Assembly (NCBI GenBank): GCA_008012115.1 | Contig: SSEB01000001.1 | Location: 1 to 64,000 of the forward strand | Reading direction: 5' to 3' | DNA: 64,000 nucleotides | Source: Nevskiaceae bacterium | Lineage (GTDB): Bacteria; Pseudomonadota; Gammaproteobacteria; Nevskiales; Nevskiaceae | Made by a program: the position numbers and the translations under genes | Notes under the pieces: generated by a model | Told to the model about the DNA's origin: nothing | The model's input: only the letters and a program-made list of their open reading frames with translations | Databases searched by the model: none | Shown: positions 19,148 to 28,861 of the stretch, one piece after another | How the letters are laid out: each line of letters begins with the position of its first letter | How positions within the stretch are numbered: the first letter of the stretch is position 1

Positions 19148-20068
19148 ATGCCCCAAATCAGCGCCAACGGCCTGCGGTTCGAATACCAGACCTTCGGCGA
19201 AGCGACGTCGCCAGCACTGCTGCTGATCATGGGGCTGGGCGGACAGCTCATTCAGTGGCCGGACGAGTTCTGCGCCGCCCTGGCTGACGCCGGCTACTAC
19301 GTGATCCGCTACGACAACCGCGATGTCGGCCTGTCCTCGCGTCTCGGCCATGTCGGCAAGCCCAACCTGATGCGCGCCGGTCTGCTGTCGACCCTGCGCC
19401 TGCCGGTACGGGCGCCCTACAAGCTCGACGACATGGCGGCCGACGCGTTGGGGTTGCTGGACGCCCTGGGCATTGCCCAGGCGCACCTGGTCGGCATCTC
19501 GATGGGCGGCATGATCGCGCAGATCCTCGCGGCCAAGCACGGCGACCGCGTGCGCAGCCTGGTGTCGATCATGTCGTCCAGCGGCAATCCGCGCCTGCCG
19601 GGTCCGAGCTGGCGGATCAAGCTGCGCATGGTGCGCCGGCCGGCGCGACTGGACCGCGAATCGATCATCGCGCACTCGATGCAGACCTGGCGCCTGATCG
19701 GCAGCCCGGGCTATCCCACCGATGAAGCCGTGCTGCGCGACAAGGTCGAGCGCGCCTATGACCGCGCCAGCTACCCGCAAGGGCTGGCGCGGCAGACGCT
19801 GGCGATCCTGGCCTCCGGCAGCCGCGTGCCGCTGCTGCGTCGCATTGCGGCGCCGACCCTGGTGATCCACGGCGACCGCGACCCGCTGGTGCCGTTGGCC
19901 GCGGCGCACGATCTGGTGCGGCACATTCCCGGCGCGCGTGCCGAGATCATCGCGGGCATGGGTCACGATCTGCCGCCGGCGCTGCTGCCGCGGTTGCAGC
20001 GGCTGATCGTCGATCACCTGTCGCAGGGCGGCGACCGCCGGGCGAAACCCGCCAGGAAGCGCGCCTGA
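19148..20068 (+). CDS. Alpha/beta hydrolase
   Basis: MPQISANGLRFEYQTFG...LLIMGLGGQLIQWP...AHLVGISMGGMIAQILA...VIHGDRDPLVPL. Confidence 0.9.
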   Translation: MPQISANGLRFEYQTFGEATSPALLLIMGLGGQLIQWPDEFCAALADAGYYVIRYDNRDVGLSSRLGHVGKPNLMRAGLLSTLRLPVRAPYKLDDMAADALGLLDALGIAQAHLVGISMGGMIAQILAAKHGDRVRSLVSIMSSSGNPRLPGPSWRIKLRMVRRPARLDRESIIAHSMQTWRLIGSPGYPTDEAVLRDKVERAYDRASYPQGLARQTLAILASGSRVPLLRRIAAPTLVIHGDRDPLVPLAAAHDLVRHIPGARAEIIAGMGHDLPPALLPRLQRLIVDHLSQGGDRRAKPARKRA

Positions 20069-20081
20069 GGCGGTAGTGGCG

Positions 20082-20193
20082 CCACCCGCCATCGTGGATG
20101 CCGGCCTTCAGATAGTTAATATATATAGATAATTTTAATAAATGATCAATAAATTAAAACAATTCTGGCGAGGTCATAGGGCACAGCGGGTGG
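20082..20193. repeat. 112-bp TIR/AT-core intergenic element, copy 3
   Basis: CCACCCGCC...AGCGGGTGG; GTT at 34-36, AAC at 77-79, G at 63; length 112 bp. Confidence 0.92.
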
Positions 20194-20225
20194 CGCGCGC
20201 CATCGACTTTGCCGGAGTGGGAAAC

Positions 20226-21074
20226 ATGCCGAAAACGATCCACGCGGTGGCGATGGCCGCCGTCCTGCCATTGGTGGCCTGCAATGGCCACGTCAATCTC
20301 GATGTCACCGACGCCGCGGTCGACAAGCTCAGCAAGGTTTACGTGCAGTTCGACAGCGTGACCCTCAAGCCGGCCGCTGCCGGCGCCGTCACGGTCACAC
20401 TCAATCCGCCCCTGACCATCGACCTGCTGGCGCTGGAGGGTGGCGGCACGTCCCGTCTGCTGAACAACAAGCAACTCAGCGACGGCAGCTACGATTCGCT
20501 CAGCCTGGGCGTCAGCGCCGACGGTAGCGGCAAGGATTCTTACGTCGTGCTGAGCGACGGCACCACCAAGGTGCCGCTGCTGATGTCCAGCAGTGCCGGC
20601 CTGACGCTGAACAGCAGGTTCAAAGTGGACAAGGACGGGACGCGCAATTACGTGATCGATTTCAACCTGCGCAAGTCCGTACTCGACCCGCTGACCGGCA
20701 CCACGGCTTATCGCCTGGCGCCCAAGCTGCGCCTGGTCGATCGCGATGCCAGCGGCGCCATCGCTGGCAGCGTCGCCGGTGCCGGTGCGACGGGCTGCAG
20801 TCCTGCGGTTTACGTCTATGCCGGCAGCGGCGCCACGCTGGGCGACGAGGGCAGTGCCCATGCGCCGCTGACCAGCGCGCTGGTGAAGGCACAGGCCACC
20901 ACGCCCGTGACCTATACCTACAAGGTTGCGTTTCTCGACCCGGGGACTTACACGCTGGCCCTCACCTGCCAGGCAGACGCCGACAGCCCGGAAATCGCCA
21001 ATGAGTCCATCGGACTGAGCAACGCCACCGAGGTGCAGGTGCAGAAGGGAACGACCGCGACGGTCAATTTCTAG
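20226..21074 (+). CDS. DUF4382 domain-containing lipoprotein
   Basis: MPKTIHAVAMAAVLPLVACNGHVNLDVTDAAVDKLSKVYVQFDSVTLKP; lipobox LVAC. The longer ORF start at 20142 falls inside the repeat. Confidence 0.82.
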   Translation: MPKTIHAVAMAAVLPLVACNGHVNLDVTDAAVDKLSKVYVQFDSVTLKPAAAGAVTVTLNPPLTIDLLALEGGGTSRLLNNKQLSDGSYDSLSLGVSADGSGKDSYVVLSDGTTKVPLLMSSSAGLTLNSRFKVDKDGTRNYVIDFNLRKSVLDPLTGTTAYRLAPKLRLVDRDASGAIAGSVAGAGATGCSPAVYVYAGSGATLGDEGSAHAPLTSALVKAQATTPVTYTYKVAFLDPGTYTLALTCQADADSPEIANESIGLSNATEVQVQKGTTATVNF

Positions 21075-21105
21075 CGCGCGTCAGCGCAGCTACCGCGCTG
21101 TCGGC

Positions 21106-23355
21106 TCAGACCGGGCTCTGCGCTTCCGTGCGGGCCTGGGAGGCCGAGATGGCATCGCTGGCGGCGTCTTCCACCTGTCGGCGGGCGGCGGCCAGGGCCG
21201 ACTCGAAGGCCGGCGGCGGATCGAGCGGATCGGACCGGCGGCTGACGAGATCCTCTTCGAAATCCTTGGGCGGGACCAGCAACCGGTTTTCGGCATCGAA
21301 GCCGCCGAAGACGATGAAATCCACATCCGGCTCGTGCTCCAGCAGGCGCATCCAGTGCGTCTCGCCGGTCTTGCGGTTAAAGACGCGGAACCAGGCGCCC
21401 AGGGTGAGAAAGTCGCGCAGTGCCTTCTTTTTGGCCGGCTCGCGCGGCTTGGCCACGGCCTTGGGCGCGGGCGCCTTCTTCTCGAGGTAAGCCTCGATCT
21501 CGTTGTGAAGCGCCTTGAGGCTGGAGATGGCCTCCTGGTTGCGCTCGCGCGGCATGCGCTCCAGCACCAGCGCATCCTCGAGATCGTCGCGCACCGTGGC
21601 GCGGTCGCTGTTGGAGAATTCGGCGGCGCGCGCCAGTTCGACGCTGCGGATCACCCGCTCCGCGAGATTGAGCGACTGCGTCCACAGGGGGCTCACGGCG
21701 CTGTGACGCAGCAGCGTCAGCCCCAGGAAGGGACGCAGGGCTCGGTCGATCAGCAGTTCGGCCGTCGCCAGCAACTCGCGGGACTCAAGCACGCGGCCCA
21801 GTTCCTCGTCGACGCGCTGCATGCCGCGTTGCACGATGACCTTGCGGCGTTGGGCCGCATCCTCGTCCATCTGACCGAGGAAGGACTGCACCGCCTCGTC
21901 GGTGACCGGCGCCGGGCTGTCGATGTTGGCGCGGACCACGGGCGCGTCCGGCGTCAGCAGCGGCGCCATCGCATCCTTCAGCGCCTGCAAGTCGGCGGTG
22001 GGATCGTGCGAGGACGTGCGCGCGCTGCTGGCGGTCGCGGCCAGGTCGTTGAGCAGCACCCGCAGGGGGTGCTGGCCATTGGTCAGGAAAGCGGGGTCGG
22101 ACAGCGCAGCCTTGAGCACCGGGAAGCGCAGCGTTTCGAGTACGGGCTTGACCGATTCCGGCAAGGCAGCGTCGTTCTGGAAGCCATCGAACATGTGACC
22201 GATCAGCTCGGCGCGCTTGGCGATGGGTTCCTGCGCGGTGTTGTTCTGGGGCTGATGCAGCCAGGACGACAGGCGCTCGCCGAGCTCCGAGGCGAGGCGC
22301 GCATCGGTGTATCCCGCGTAGGCGGCGTAGCCCGGCGGCAGCGGCAGGCCATAGGCGCCAGTCGGGGTATAGGCGCCGGGCGGAGCCACGAACGCCGTGG
22401 GGCCATAGCCACCTTGCGGCAGGGCGCCCATGCCGGGAGGCACCATTCCCGGCGGCAGGCTGGCGCCGGGTGCCGGCATGGCACCAGGGGGAGGATAGTA
22501 GCCACCCGCCGGCGCGCCGTAACCCGGCTGCGAGGGCGGCGAGAACAGATCGTTACGGCGTGCGCCGCCGTCGGCTGCGGCGGCAGCGGATCCGCCGGCC
22601 AGTGCGCCGAGAGCGCTGAGCATGCTGCTCATCTGGTGCGGGGTCTGCGGCTCGTGCGAGAGCGTGTCCTGCGCGTCCTGTGCCTGGCGCTGACTCGACG
22701 CGGTCTTCACACCATTCTCGTCGAGCGCCCGCAGCAGACGGTTGTAGAGCTCGCCCAGCTGGATCATTACGGTGCGCTCGAACAGCTTGAGCACGACCAG
22801 CCGGGTTTCGATCTCCATGTCGATGGTGCGCGAGGCGGCGAGGAAGGCCTCGCTGATCGCCAGCGGTTCCAGCGGGCCGTGTTCGACGCGCTCACCGGTG
22901 TTGTCGGCAGCCCAGTCGAGGCGCCGGCCCAGCTCGAACAACTGATCGCGGAAAAGGCCCTCCGCGCGCGCCGTCATGTTGGTGACGGCGATGGACTCTT
23001 CCAGCTCCTCGGTGGACTGCATCGACAGTTCGTCGATGGAAATATTCGCGGTCTTCTTGACCTTGCTCTCGGGATGATCGAAGCGATGGCAGAAGGATTT
23101 GAAGAAATGATCGACCACGTCGGGCCGCCGCACGCGCAGCACGCGCATCAGGCCCATGCAGCGGCGCTGCTCGTCGCCGGTGGCGCGGCGCGCCCAGTCG
23201 AACAGGGTGTCGTCGGCGCAGTCGAACATCGCCTTGAGCTGGACGTGCAGCAGGTCGATGGACTGTTGCCGGAGCAGGCGCGCGAGGGGGCCATGGGCAG
23301 GCGCCGCCGCCGGCGTCTGCTGCCTCGCAAAGATGGATGTCACATTCCCTGACAT
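21106..23355 (-). CDS. DUF1631 family protein
   Basis: 749 aa; HGPLARLLRQQSIDLLHVQLKAMFDCADDTLFDWA...FRVFNRKTGETHWMRLLEHEPD. Confidence 0.82.
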   Translation of the reverse strand: MSGNVTSIFARQQTPAAAPAHGPLARLLRQQSIDLLHVQLKAMFDCADDTLFDWARRATGDEQRRCMGLMRVLRVRRPDVVDHFFKSFCHRFDHPESKVKKTANISIDELSMQSTEELEESIAVTNMTARAEGLFRDQLFELGRRLDWAADNTGERVEHGPLEPLAISEAFLAASRTIDMEIETRLVVLKLFERTVMIQLGELYNRLLRALDENGVKTASSQRQAQDAQDTLSHEPQTPHQMSSMLSALGALAGGSAAAAADGGARRNDLFSPPSQPGYGAPAGGYYPPPGAMPAPGASLPPGMVPPGMGALPQGGYGPTAFVAPPGAYTPTGAYGLPLPPGYAAYAGYTDARLASELGERLSSWLHQPQNNTAQEPIAKRAELIGHMFDGFQNDAALPESVKPVLETLRFPVLKAALSDPAFLTNGQHPLRVLLNDLAATASSARTSSHDPTADLQALKDAMAPLLTPDAPVVRANIDSPAPVTDEAVQSFLGQMDEDAAQRRKVIVQRGMQRVDEELGRVLESRELLATAELLIDRALRPFLGLTLLRHSAVSPLWTQSLNLAERVIRSVELARAAEFSNSDRATVRDDLEDALVLERMPRERNQEAISSLKALHNEIEAYLEKKAPAPKAVAKPREPAKKKALRDFLTLGAWFRVFNRKTGETHWMRLLEHEPDVDFIVFGGFDAENRLLVPPKDFEEDLVSRRSDPLDPPPAFESALAAARRQVEDAASDAISASQARTEAQSPV

Positions 23356-23474
23356 CGCTGACCGCTCTCCATGTGTGCAGGCAAGGCCTGCATGACGAGC
23401 GGAAGCGCCTGTTAGCGTTTCCTGCTCCCGGTACAGGCTCTGCTCGCAGTGCGGCAGAGCTCCATTTTTTCATC

Positions 23475-23497
23475 AAACTGACATTATTTGTCAGTTT
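23475..23497. promoter_or_regulatory. Perfect inverted repeat, possible operator
   Basis: AAACTGACA-TTATT-TGTCAGTTT upstream of the DUF1631 gene. Confidence 0.5.
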
Positions 23498-23621
23498 TTA
23501 CCTTATTGCCCGCTTAGCTTAACGATACCGACAACAGCATGGACTTGCAAGAATAATGACGCGCTGTTCATCGCCGATTTTGCAGCCTCCGTCCGATGGA
23601 GCGTCGCCAGCCACTGTCCCG

Positions 23622-24080
23622 TCAAAAAATGCCGCAGCCGAGGCCGGCCGCCATGGCCTGTCCGAGTTCACGGCATTGCCTCAGGGCCTCGGCATCCGGC
23701 ACGCCGTGGCTGATGACGGGTTCGGCGACCTTGCTCCAGCCGTAGCCCAGGGCGATGCGTTCCAGGGCACGGACGGCGCCGCTGCCATCGTTGTCGGCGC
23801 TGACGAACATGGCCCAGGGCAGGCCGGTCACCTTGCTCTGTGCCGGGTAGTAGGTGCGGTCGAGGAAATCCTTTACCAGACCCGACAGATAGCCGAAATT
23901 CTCCGGCGTGCCGATCAGCAGACCGTTGGCCCAGAGCAGGTCCTCGAGGCCCGCGGCATCGGCGCGCAGGCAGCGCAATTCGACGTCATCGGCGCTCTCC
24001 GCGGCGCCCGCCGCCACCGCCTGCGCCAGCGCCTCGGTATGGCCGCTCTGGCTGCTGTAGACCAGCAGGAGATGTTTCAT
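23622..24080 (-). CDS. Flavodoxin-fold / NAD(P)H-dependent FMN reductase-like protein
   Basis: MKHLLLVYSSQSGHTEALAQAVAAGA...GLLIGTPENFGYLSGLVKDFLDRTYYP. Confidence 0.85.
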   Translation of the reverse strand: MKHLLLVYSSQSGHTEALAQAVAAGAAESADDVELRCLRADAAGLEDLLWANGLLIGTPENFGYLSGLVKDFLDRTYYPAQSKVTGLPWAMFVSADNDGSGAVRALERIALGYGWSKVAEPVISHGVPDAEALRQCRELGQAMAAGLGCGIF

Positions 24081-24261
24081 GCGCGCAGTGTAGAGCAGGC
24101 CGCGCGGGTCATTCAGTCGGGATTCAGTTCCGGCAGGGCACAGTGCCCCCCGAGTCGGCGCCGGCCGTGTGATGGTGAGCTCAGTCCGTCCCGTGGCGCC
24201 GCTGAAGGGCGGGGCATGCAGGCCCCGCATCCGCCGATGTCACATTCAAGAGGAATCAAGG

Positions 24262-24807
24262 ATGAATACCCCCAAGCTACGTCAAACCATCGCCGCCGCC
24301 GCGGCTGTCGCCATCCTGCCGATGACGGCCTTCGCGTTCGATTACAACAACGTCGAGGGTGGCTTCGTCCACCTCCACAATGATTCGGGTAGCGACAACG
24401 GCTTCCGCATCGGCGGTTCCTTCGCTATCGCACCGCCGGTCGCCGTGTTCGGTGAATATGACCACGGCGGCGATGTCGACCGGATCAGCGCCGGCGGGCT
24501 GTTTCACACACCGATCCACAGCAATCTCGATCTGAATCTGGGCGCTTCGCTGGAGCACGGCAGCCTGCCGCATGACCACGATACCGGCTTCGGTCTGCGC
24601 GCCGGCCTGCGCTGGAACGCCGTGCCGGGCGAGCTGGAACTGGACCCGGAGCTGCGCTACGTCAGCCTGTTCAACCGGGACGACGTGTCCGCTCGACTGG
24701 GCGGTCTCTATCACATCAACCGCAACCTCGATCTGCAGGCTGCCCTGCAGGCCGGCGACGAGGACCGCGCCGAAGTCGGCTTGCGCTACAACTTCGGTAG
24801 CCGCTAG
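24262..24807 (+). CDS. YfaZ-like outer membrane beta-barrel protein
   Basis: Signal peptide; DYNNVEGGFVHLHND...alternating beta strands...AEVGLRYNFGSR. Confidence 0.65.
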   Translation: MNTPKLRQTIAAAAAVAILPMTAFAFDYNNVEGGFVHLHNDSGSDNGFRIGGSFAIAPPVAVFGEYDHGGDVDRISAGGLFHTPIHSNLDLNLGASLEHGSLPHDHDTGFGLRAGLRWNAVPGELELDPELRYVSLFNRDDVSARLGGLYHINRNLDLQAALQAGDEDRAEVGLRYNFGSR

Positions 24808-24955
24808 AGCACTCGGTCCGGCCGCGCCCGAGTGCGCGGCCGGACGGTTGCGCCGTCCAGCGGGGCGCGAGGCGGCGTGCGAAAATCGCATGTCTCTTTT
24901 TTTGCGCCCATGCCCGCTCTCCGCTCTCTCCCGCTGATTCCGCGCAGCGCCCGTC

Positions 24956-26140
24956 GTGGCTGAAGCGCTGCCGCCGCGCGGCCGCACCGTGGTCGCGGTC
25001 GGCTTCGGCCAGCTGCTGGCCTGGGGCTCCAGCTATTACCTGCTGGCCATCCTGGCGCGGCCGATGGCGTCGGCGCTGGGCCTGAATCCGGTTGTGGTCT
25101 ACGCCGAATTCTCCGCAGCGCTGCTGCTGGCCGCGGCGCTGGGGCCGGCGGTGGGAGGCTTGATCGACCGCCACGGCGGTCGTCGCGTGCTGCTGGCGTC
25201 CAACGTGGTGTTCGCCGCCGGGCTCGGCACGCTGGCGGCAGCACAGGGCGCGGTGAGTCTCGCGCTGGGGTGGCTGCTGATCGGCGCGGCGATGCCGATG
25301 GGTTTGTATGACGCGGCGTTCTCGACCCTGGTCGGCCTGTATCGCGCCGAGGCGCGTCGCAGCATCGTCGGCGTGACGCTGATCGCCGGCTTCGCCAGCT
25401 CGGTGAGCTGGCCGCTGACTGCCGCGCTGAACGCGCATTTCGGCTGGCGGACCGCCTGCTTCGCCTGGGCATTGCTGCACCTGGCCGTGGGGGCGTCGAT
25501 CCACCGCTTCCTGCTGCCGGCGGGGCGGCCCGCCGCGCCGCTGCATGCGGCGCCGCCTGCGGACGCGCCGGCGCCACCGGGCAACGCCACGCTGTGGCTG
25601 CTGGCCGGGGTGTTCACCTGCAATGGCTTCGTCTTCGCCGCGATGGCGGCGCATCTGCCGCGCGTGCTGCAGGCCGCCGGCTGCACGCCGGTGGCGGCGG
25701 TCGCTGCGGCATCGCTGCTGGGCGTCTCGCAGGTGGCGGCGCGGCTGGCCGACGGTGCGCTGCTCAGCCGGCTGCATCCGCTGGTCTCCGCGCGCCTGTC
25801 GATGGCGATGCACCCGCTGGGTGCGGCCCTGCTCGGAAGCCTGGGTGCGCCGCTGGCGACGCTGTTCACGGCCCTGCATGGCGCTGGCGTCGGACTGATG
25901 ACCATCGTGAAAGGGACGCTGCCGCTGGCCTTGTTCGGTGCCGCCGGTTTCGGGCGCCGGTCCGGTTTGCTGGAAGCGCCATCGCGGGTGGCGCAGGCGC
26001 TGGCGCCGATCGCCTTCGGCGCGGCGCTGGATCACCTCGGTGCCCGCGCCCTCTGGATCTCCGGCGGCATCGCTGCCGCCGGGTGGATCGGTGTGCTGCT
26101 GCTGCGCGCCGATGCGACGCGCAGCGCGGGCGCGGCTTAG
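24956..26140 (+). CDS. MFS transporter
   Basis: 394 aa, ~12 TM segments; GPAVGGLIDRHGGRRVLLASNVVFAAGLG. Confidence 0.85.
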   Translation: MAEALPPRGRTVVAVGFGQLLAWGSSYYLLAILARPMASALGLNPVVVYAEFSAALLLAAALGPAVGGLIDRHGGRRVLLASNVVFAAGLGTLAAAQGAVSLALGWLLIGAAMPMGLYDAAFSTLVGLYRAEARRSIVGVTLIAGFASSVSWPLTAALNAHFGWRTACFAWALLHLAVGASIHRFLLPAGRPAAPLHAAPPADAPAPPGNATLWLLAGVFTCNGFVFAAMAAHLPRVLQAAGCTPVAAVAAASLLGVSQVAARLADGALLSRLHPLVSARLSMAMHPLGAALLGSLGAPLATLFTALHGAGVGLMTIVKGTLPLALFGAAGFGRRSGLLEAPSRVAQALAPIAFGAALDHLGARALWISGGIAAAGWIGVLLLRADATRSAGAA

Positions 26141-26457
26141 GCGCGCTTGCGCTTGGCCGGCGCCTTCTTGGCGGCGGCTTTCTTGGCCGGACGCTTGGTC
26201 GCTTTCTTCGCTGCCGGCTTGCGGCTGTTCTTCTTCAGCACGTCGAGCAGCGCGTCGAGCGCCTTGGCCACCGGCGTGCCCTTCACCGAATTGCGGAACG
26301 CGTTGACGCGGTCCTCGTGCGCGATGACCCAGTGCAGCGCGGCCTCGGCGGCGCGGGCGCGCAGGGCGGTAATCTGCTTCTTGCGCCGATCCGTTTCCGC
26401 GCTGACACGCTTCTGCACCTTCTTGATGCGCGATTCGATTTCCGTACGTGTGGTCAT
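26137..26457 (-). CDS. Small basic protein with Ala/Lys-rich histone H1-like C-terminal tail
   Basis: C-terminus KPAAKKATKRPAKKAAAKKAPAKRKRA. Confidence 0.7.
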   Translation of the reverse strand: MTTRTEIESRIKKVQKRVSAETDRRKKQITALRARAAEAALHWVIAHEDRVNAFRNSVKGTPVAKALDALLDVLKKNSRKPAAKKATKRPAKKAAAKKAPAKRKRA

Positions 26458-26522
26458 CGAGCAACTCCGTTTTGCTAGGGGAGCTTCGAGAATAGCACTC
26501 TGCGCGCGGCGCGCCAGTGCAG

Positions 26523-26789
26523 CTAGATGCCCATCGTGCTCAGCGTCGACGCGATCTGGCTCAGCGTCGCGGTGAGCCGCGGATGCTCGGCCTCGAAGCG
26601 CTCGATGGCACCGGAGAGATCGCTGCGCACCTGCGCAAGGCCGGTTGCATCGTCGGCGTTGTCGATCTGCCGCTCGATGGCGGAGACCAGTTGCTGCACG
26701 CGCTCGCGCGACTGCGGATCGTGAAAGCGCAGGGTTGCCAGATCGACGCGCAGGCTTTCCAGCGTTTCGCGGAGTTCGGTCTTGTTCAT
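26523..26789 (-). CDS. DUF4404 family protein
   Basis: MNKTELRETLESLRVDLATLRFHDPQSRERVQQLVSAIERQID...HPRLTATLSQIASTLSTMGI. Confidence 0.75.
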   Translation of the reverse strand: MNKTELRETLESLRVDLATLRFHDPQSRERVQQLVSAIERQIDNADDATGLAQVRSDLSGAIERFEAEHPRLTATLSQIASTLSTMGI

Positions 26790-26864
26790 CGCGCTGTCTC
26801 CTTCGGAAGAGGTTTTCATCCTAGCCGATGCGCCGCTGCCCGCGATTGACCGATATCAGGACGG

Positions 26865-26976
26865 CCACCCGCTGCGCTTGTGACCGATATCGCAATGGTT
26901 TTAATATGTTTAATAGATAAAAATTATTTAAATATAAATAAACATTTTCCCCAGGGGCGGATGCCAGAGCGGGTGT
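26865..26976. repeat. 112-bp TIR/AT-core intergenic element, copy 4
   Basis: CCACCCGCT...AGCGGGTGT; GTT at 34-36, AAC at 77-79; length 112 bp. Confidence 0.9.
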
Positions 26977-27118
26977 GCGGGGTGGGAGCGCTTTCGTGCC
27001 TGCCGGCGGCGTCGCCAAAACGCCGAGGGCTGCAGCGCAGCGCGGCCTGTCGTCGCGGTCAGTGCATGTTGCGCGGCCCGTGGGTATGGTGGCGCGAATC
27101 CTGACTGCCGACTGTCCG

Positions 27119-28135
27119 ATGACCGCCAAAGCCACCGCCAATGCCCTGCTCGACGCCCACGTGCGTCATGTGCTCGACCAGCTCGAACACCATCTGCCGC
27201 AGCTCGTCGGCGAGGAGCTCGATGCCGGCCTGGCGCTGGCGGACCGGCTGACGCTCAACGACTGCGTGACGCGCAAGATGATCAAGGACACCGCGCTGGC
27301 CTACGCCGCCGACCTGGAACTGGGCGCCGGCATCCCGGAGCTGGTGGGCGATGTCGCCCGTGCCTTGTACGCGCACGAGATCCACGAACACACGCGCTTC
27401 GGCGATCTGCTCGACGATGGCCATTTCCGCGAGATTCTCGACCACGCCTTGGAGCTGAAGTCGCTGCGCGAGAAGCTGGTGCACGAGGTGATCGCCAGTC
27501 CGCTGTACGCCGAATTCGCCTCGGACCTGCTCTACAACGGCATCAAGGGCTATCTCGCCGAGAACGCGGTGACGCGCAACATCCCCGGCGCCAGTTCGAT
27601 GATGAAGCTGGGCAAGACGATGATCAGCAAGGCGACGCCGCGGCTGGAGGCCTCGATCGAGGAGGGCCTGAAGAAATACATCGGCCAGTCGGTGAAAGCG
27701 ACTTCGCGGCACAGCGCCGGCTTCCTGCTCAAACACGCCGACGACGACACGCTGCGCGCGCTGGCGCAGGCCTTCTGGGAACGGGTCAAGCCGATGAAGG
27801 TCGCGGCGCTGCGCGAGGACATCGGCAGCCTGCACGTCGAAGAGGGCTTCGTCACCGCCTACGAGTTCTGGCGCAGCCTGCGACAGGGCAAGTTCTACCG
27901 CACCCTGATCGGCGCGGGCATCGACGCCTTTTTCGACAAGTACGGCGATGCCACGCTGGCGGAGCTGCTGGCGGACCTCGGCATTACGCGCGACATCATG
28001 CAGCGCGAGGCGCTGCGCTTCGCACCGCATGTGCTGAAGATGCTGCACAAGAAGAAGCTGCTGGAGCCGGTGGTGCGCCGCAATCTGGCGCGCTTCTATC
28101 ACTCGCCGGCCGCGCTGGCAGTGCTGGGCAGCTGA
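27119..28135 (+). CDS. Conserved hypothetical protein
   Basis: Long ORF with good coding composition, helical; no family recognised. Confidence 0.75.
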   Translation: MTAKATANALLDAHVRHVLDQLEHHLPQLVGEELDAGLALADRLTLNDCVTRKMIKDTALAYAADLELGAGIPELVGDVARALYAHEIHEHTRFGDLLDDGHFREILDHALELKSLREKLVHEVIASPLYAEFASDLLYNGIKGYLAENAVTRNIPGASSMMKLGKTMISKATPRLEASIEEGLKKYIGQSVKATSRHSAGFLLKHADDDTLRALAQAFWERVKPMKVAALREDIGSLHVEEGFVTAYEFWRSLRQGKFYRTLIGAGIDAFFDKYGDATLAELLADLGITRDIMQREALRFAPHVLKMLHKKKLLEPVVRRNLARFYHSPAALAVLGS

Positions 28136-28234
28136 GCGGGGCGTAAACTTTCACGGGTCGCCGCAGTCCAAGCGGCGAGGCCGGTTGCGCGCCGCGCTGC
28201 CTGCCGTTAAAACCCGTCCAGGATTCCGCCAGAG

Positions 28235-28804
28235 GTGATGTCCATGCTGTCACGCCGCCTTTCTCTCGTCGCATTGGCCTGCGCCGCCACCGTTGCCGCC
28301 GTGCCGGCGCTGGCGCAGCAGCCCTACTACGGCGCGCAGCCGCCCCCGCCGCCTCCGCCGCCGGTGTATGCGCGGGTGGTGAGCAAGACGCCGCTCTATC
28401 GCCAGGTGCGCATCGAAGTGCCGCGGCAGGAATGCCAGGAGGTGCAGGTGCAGCCGCAGGCCAACCCCGATGCGCATACCGCTGCCGGCGCCATTCTTGG
28501 CGGCGTGATCGGCGGCGTGCTTGGCCACCAAGTGGGCGGCGGTCGCGGCAAGGACGTGGCCACCGCGGTCGGCGCCGTCGCCGGCGCGGCCACCGGCGTG
28601 GGTATCGCCAACAACGCCGCGGGACCGGCGCAGCCGCAGACCGTGCAGCAGTGCCGCCAGATCATGGACTACCGCACCGAGCAGCAGCCGGACGGCTTCG
28701 ACGTGGTGTACGAGTACGCCGGCGTGAATTACCGCACGCACAGCGCCTACGATCCGGGCGACCGCCTGCCGGTGCGCGTATCGGTGATGCCGGCCACGCC
28801 CTGA
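28235..28804 (+). CDS. Glycine-zipper 2TM domain protein
   Basis: Signal peptide; AAGAILGGVIGGVLGHQVGGGRGKDVATAVGAVAGAATGVGIAN. Confidence 0.85.
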   Translation: MMSMLSRRLSLVALACAATVAAVPALAQQPYYGAQPPPPPPPPVYARVVSKTPLYRQVRIEVPRQECQEVQVQPQANPDAHTAAGAILGGVIGGVLGHQVGGGRGKDVATAVGAVAGAATGVGIANNAAGPAQPQTVQQCRQIMDYRTEQQPDGFDVVYEYAGVNYRTHSAYDPGDRLPVRVSVMPATP

Positions 28805-28822
28805 GAGGCGCGGGATCATCCG

Positions 28823-28851
28823 CCCGCAGGCGCAGGCCTGCGGGCTTTTTT
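28823..28851 (+). terminator. Rho-independent terminator
   Basis: CCCGCAGG-N6-CCTGCGGG-C-TTTTTT. Confidence 0.85.
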
Positions 28852-28861
28852 GTGCGCGCGC

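Noticed and set aside
21334-23352. 672-aa plus-strand ORF opposite the DUF1631 gene
   Set aside because: Low-complexity Arg/Ala/His/Gln-rich translation, typical antisense shadow ORF in high-GC DNA.
24716-26464. 582-aa minus-strand ORF opposite the MFS transporter
   Set aside because: Gln/Arg-rich shadow ORF without domain signatures.
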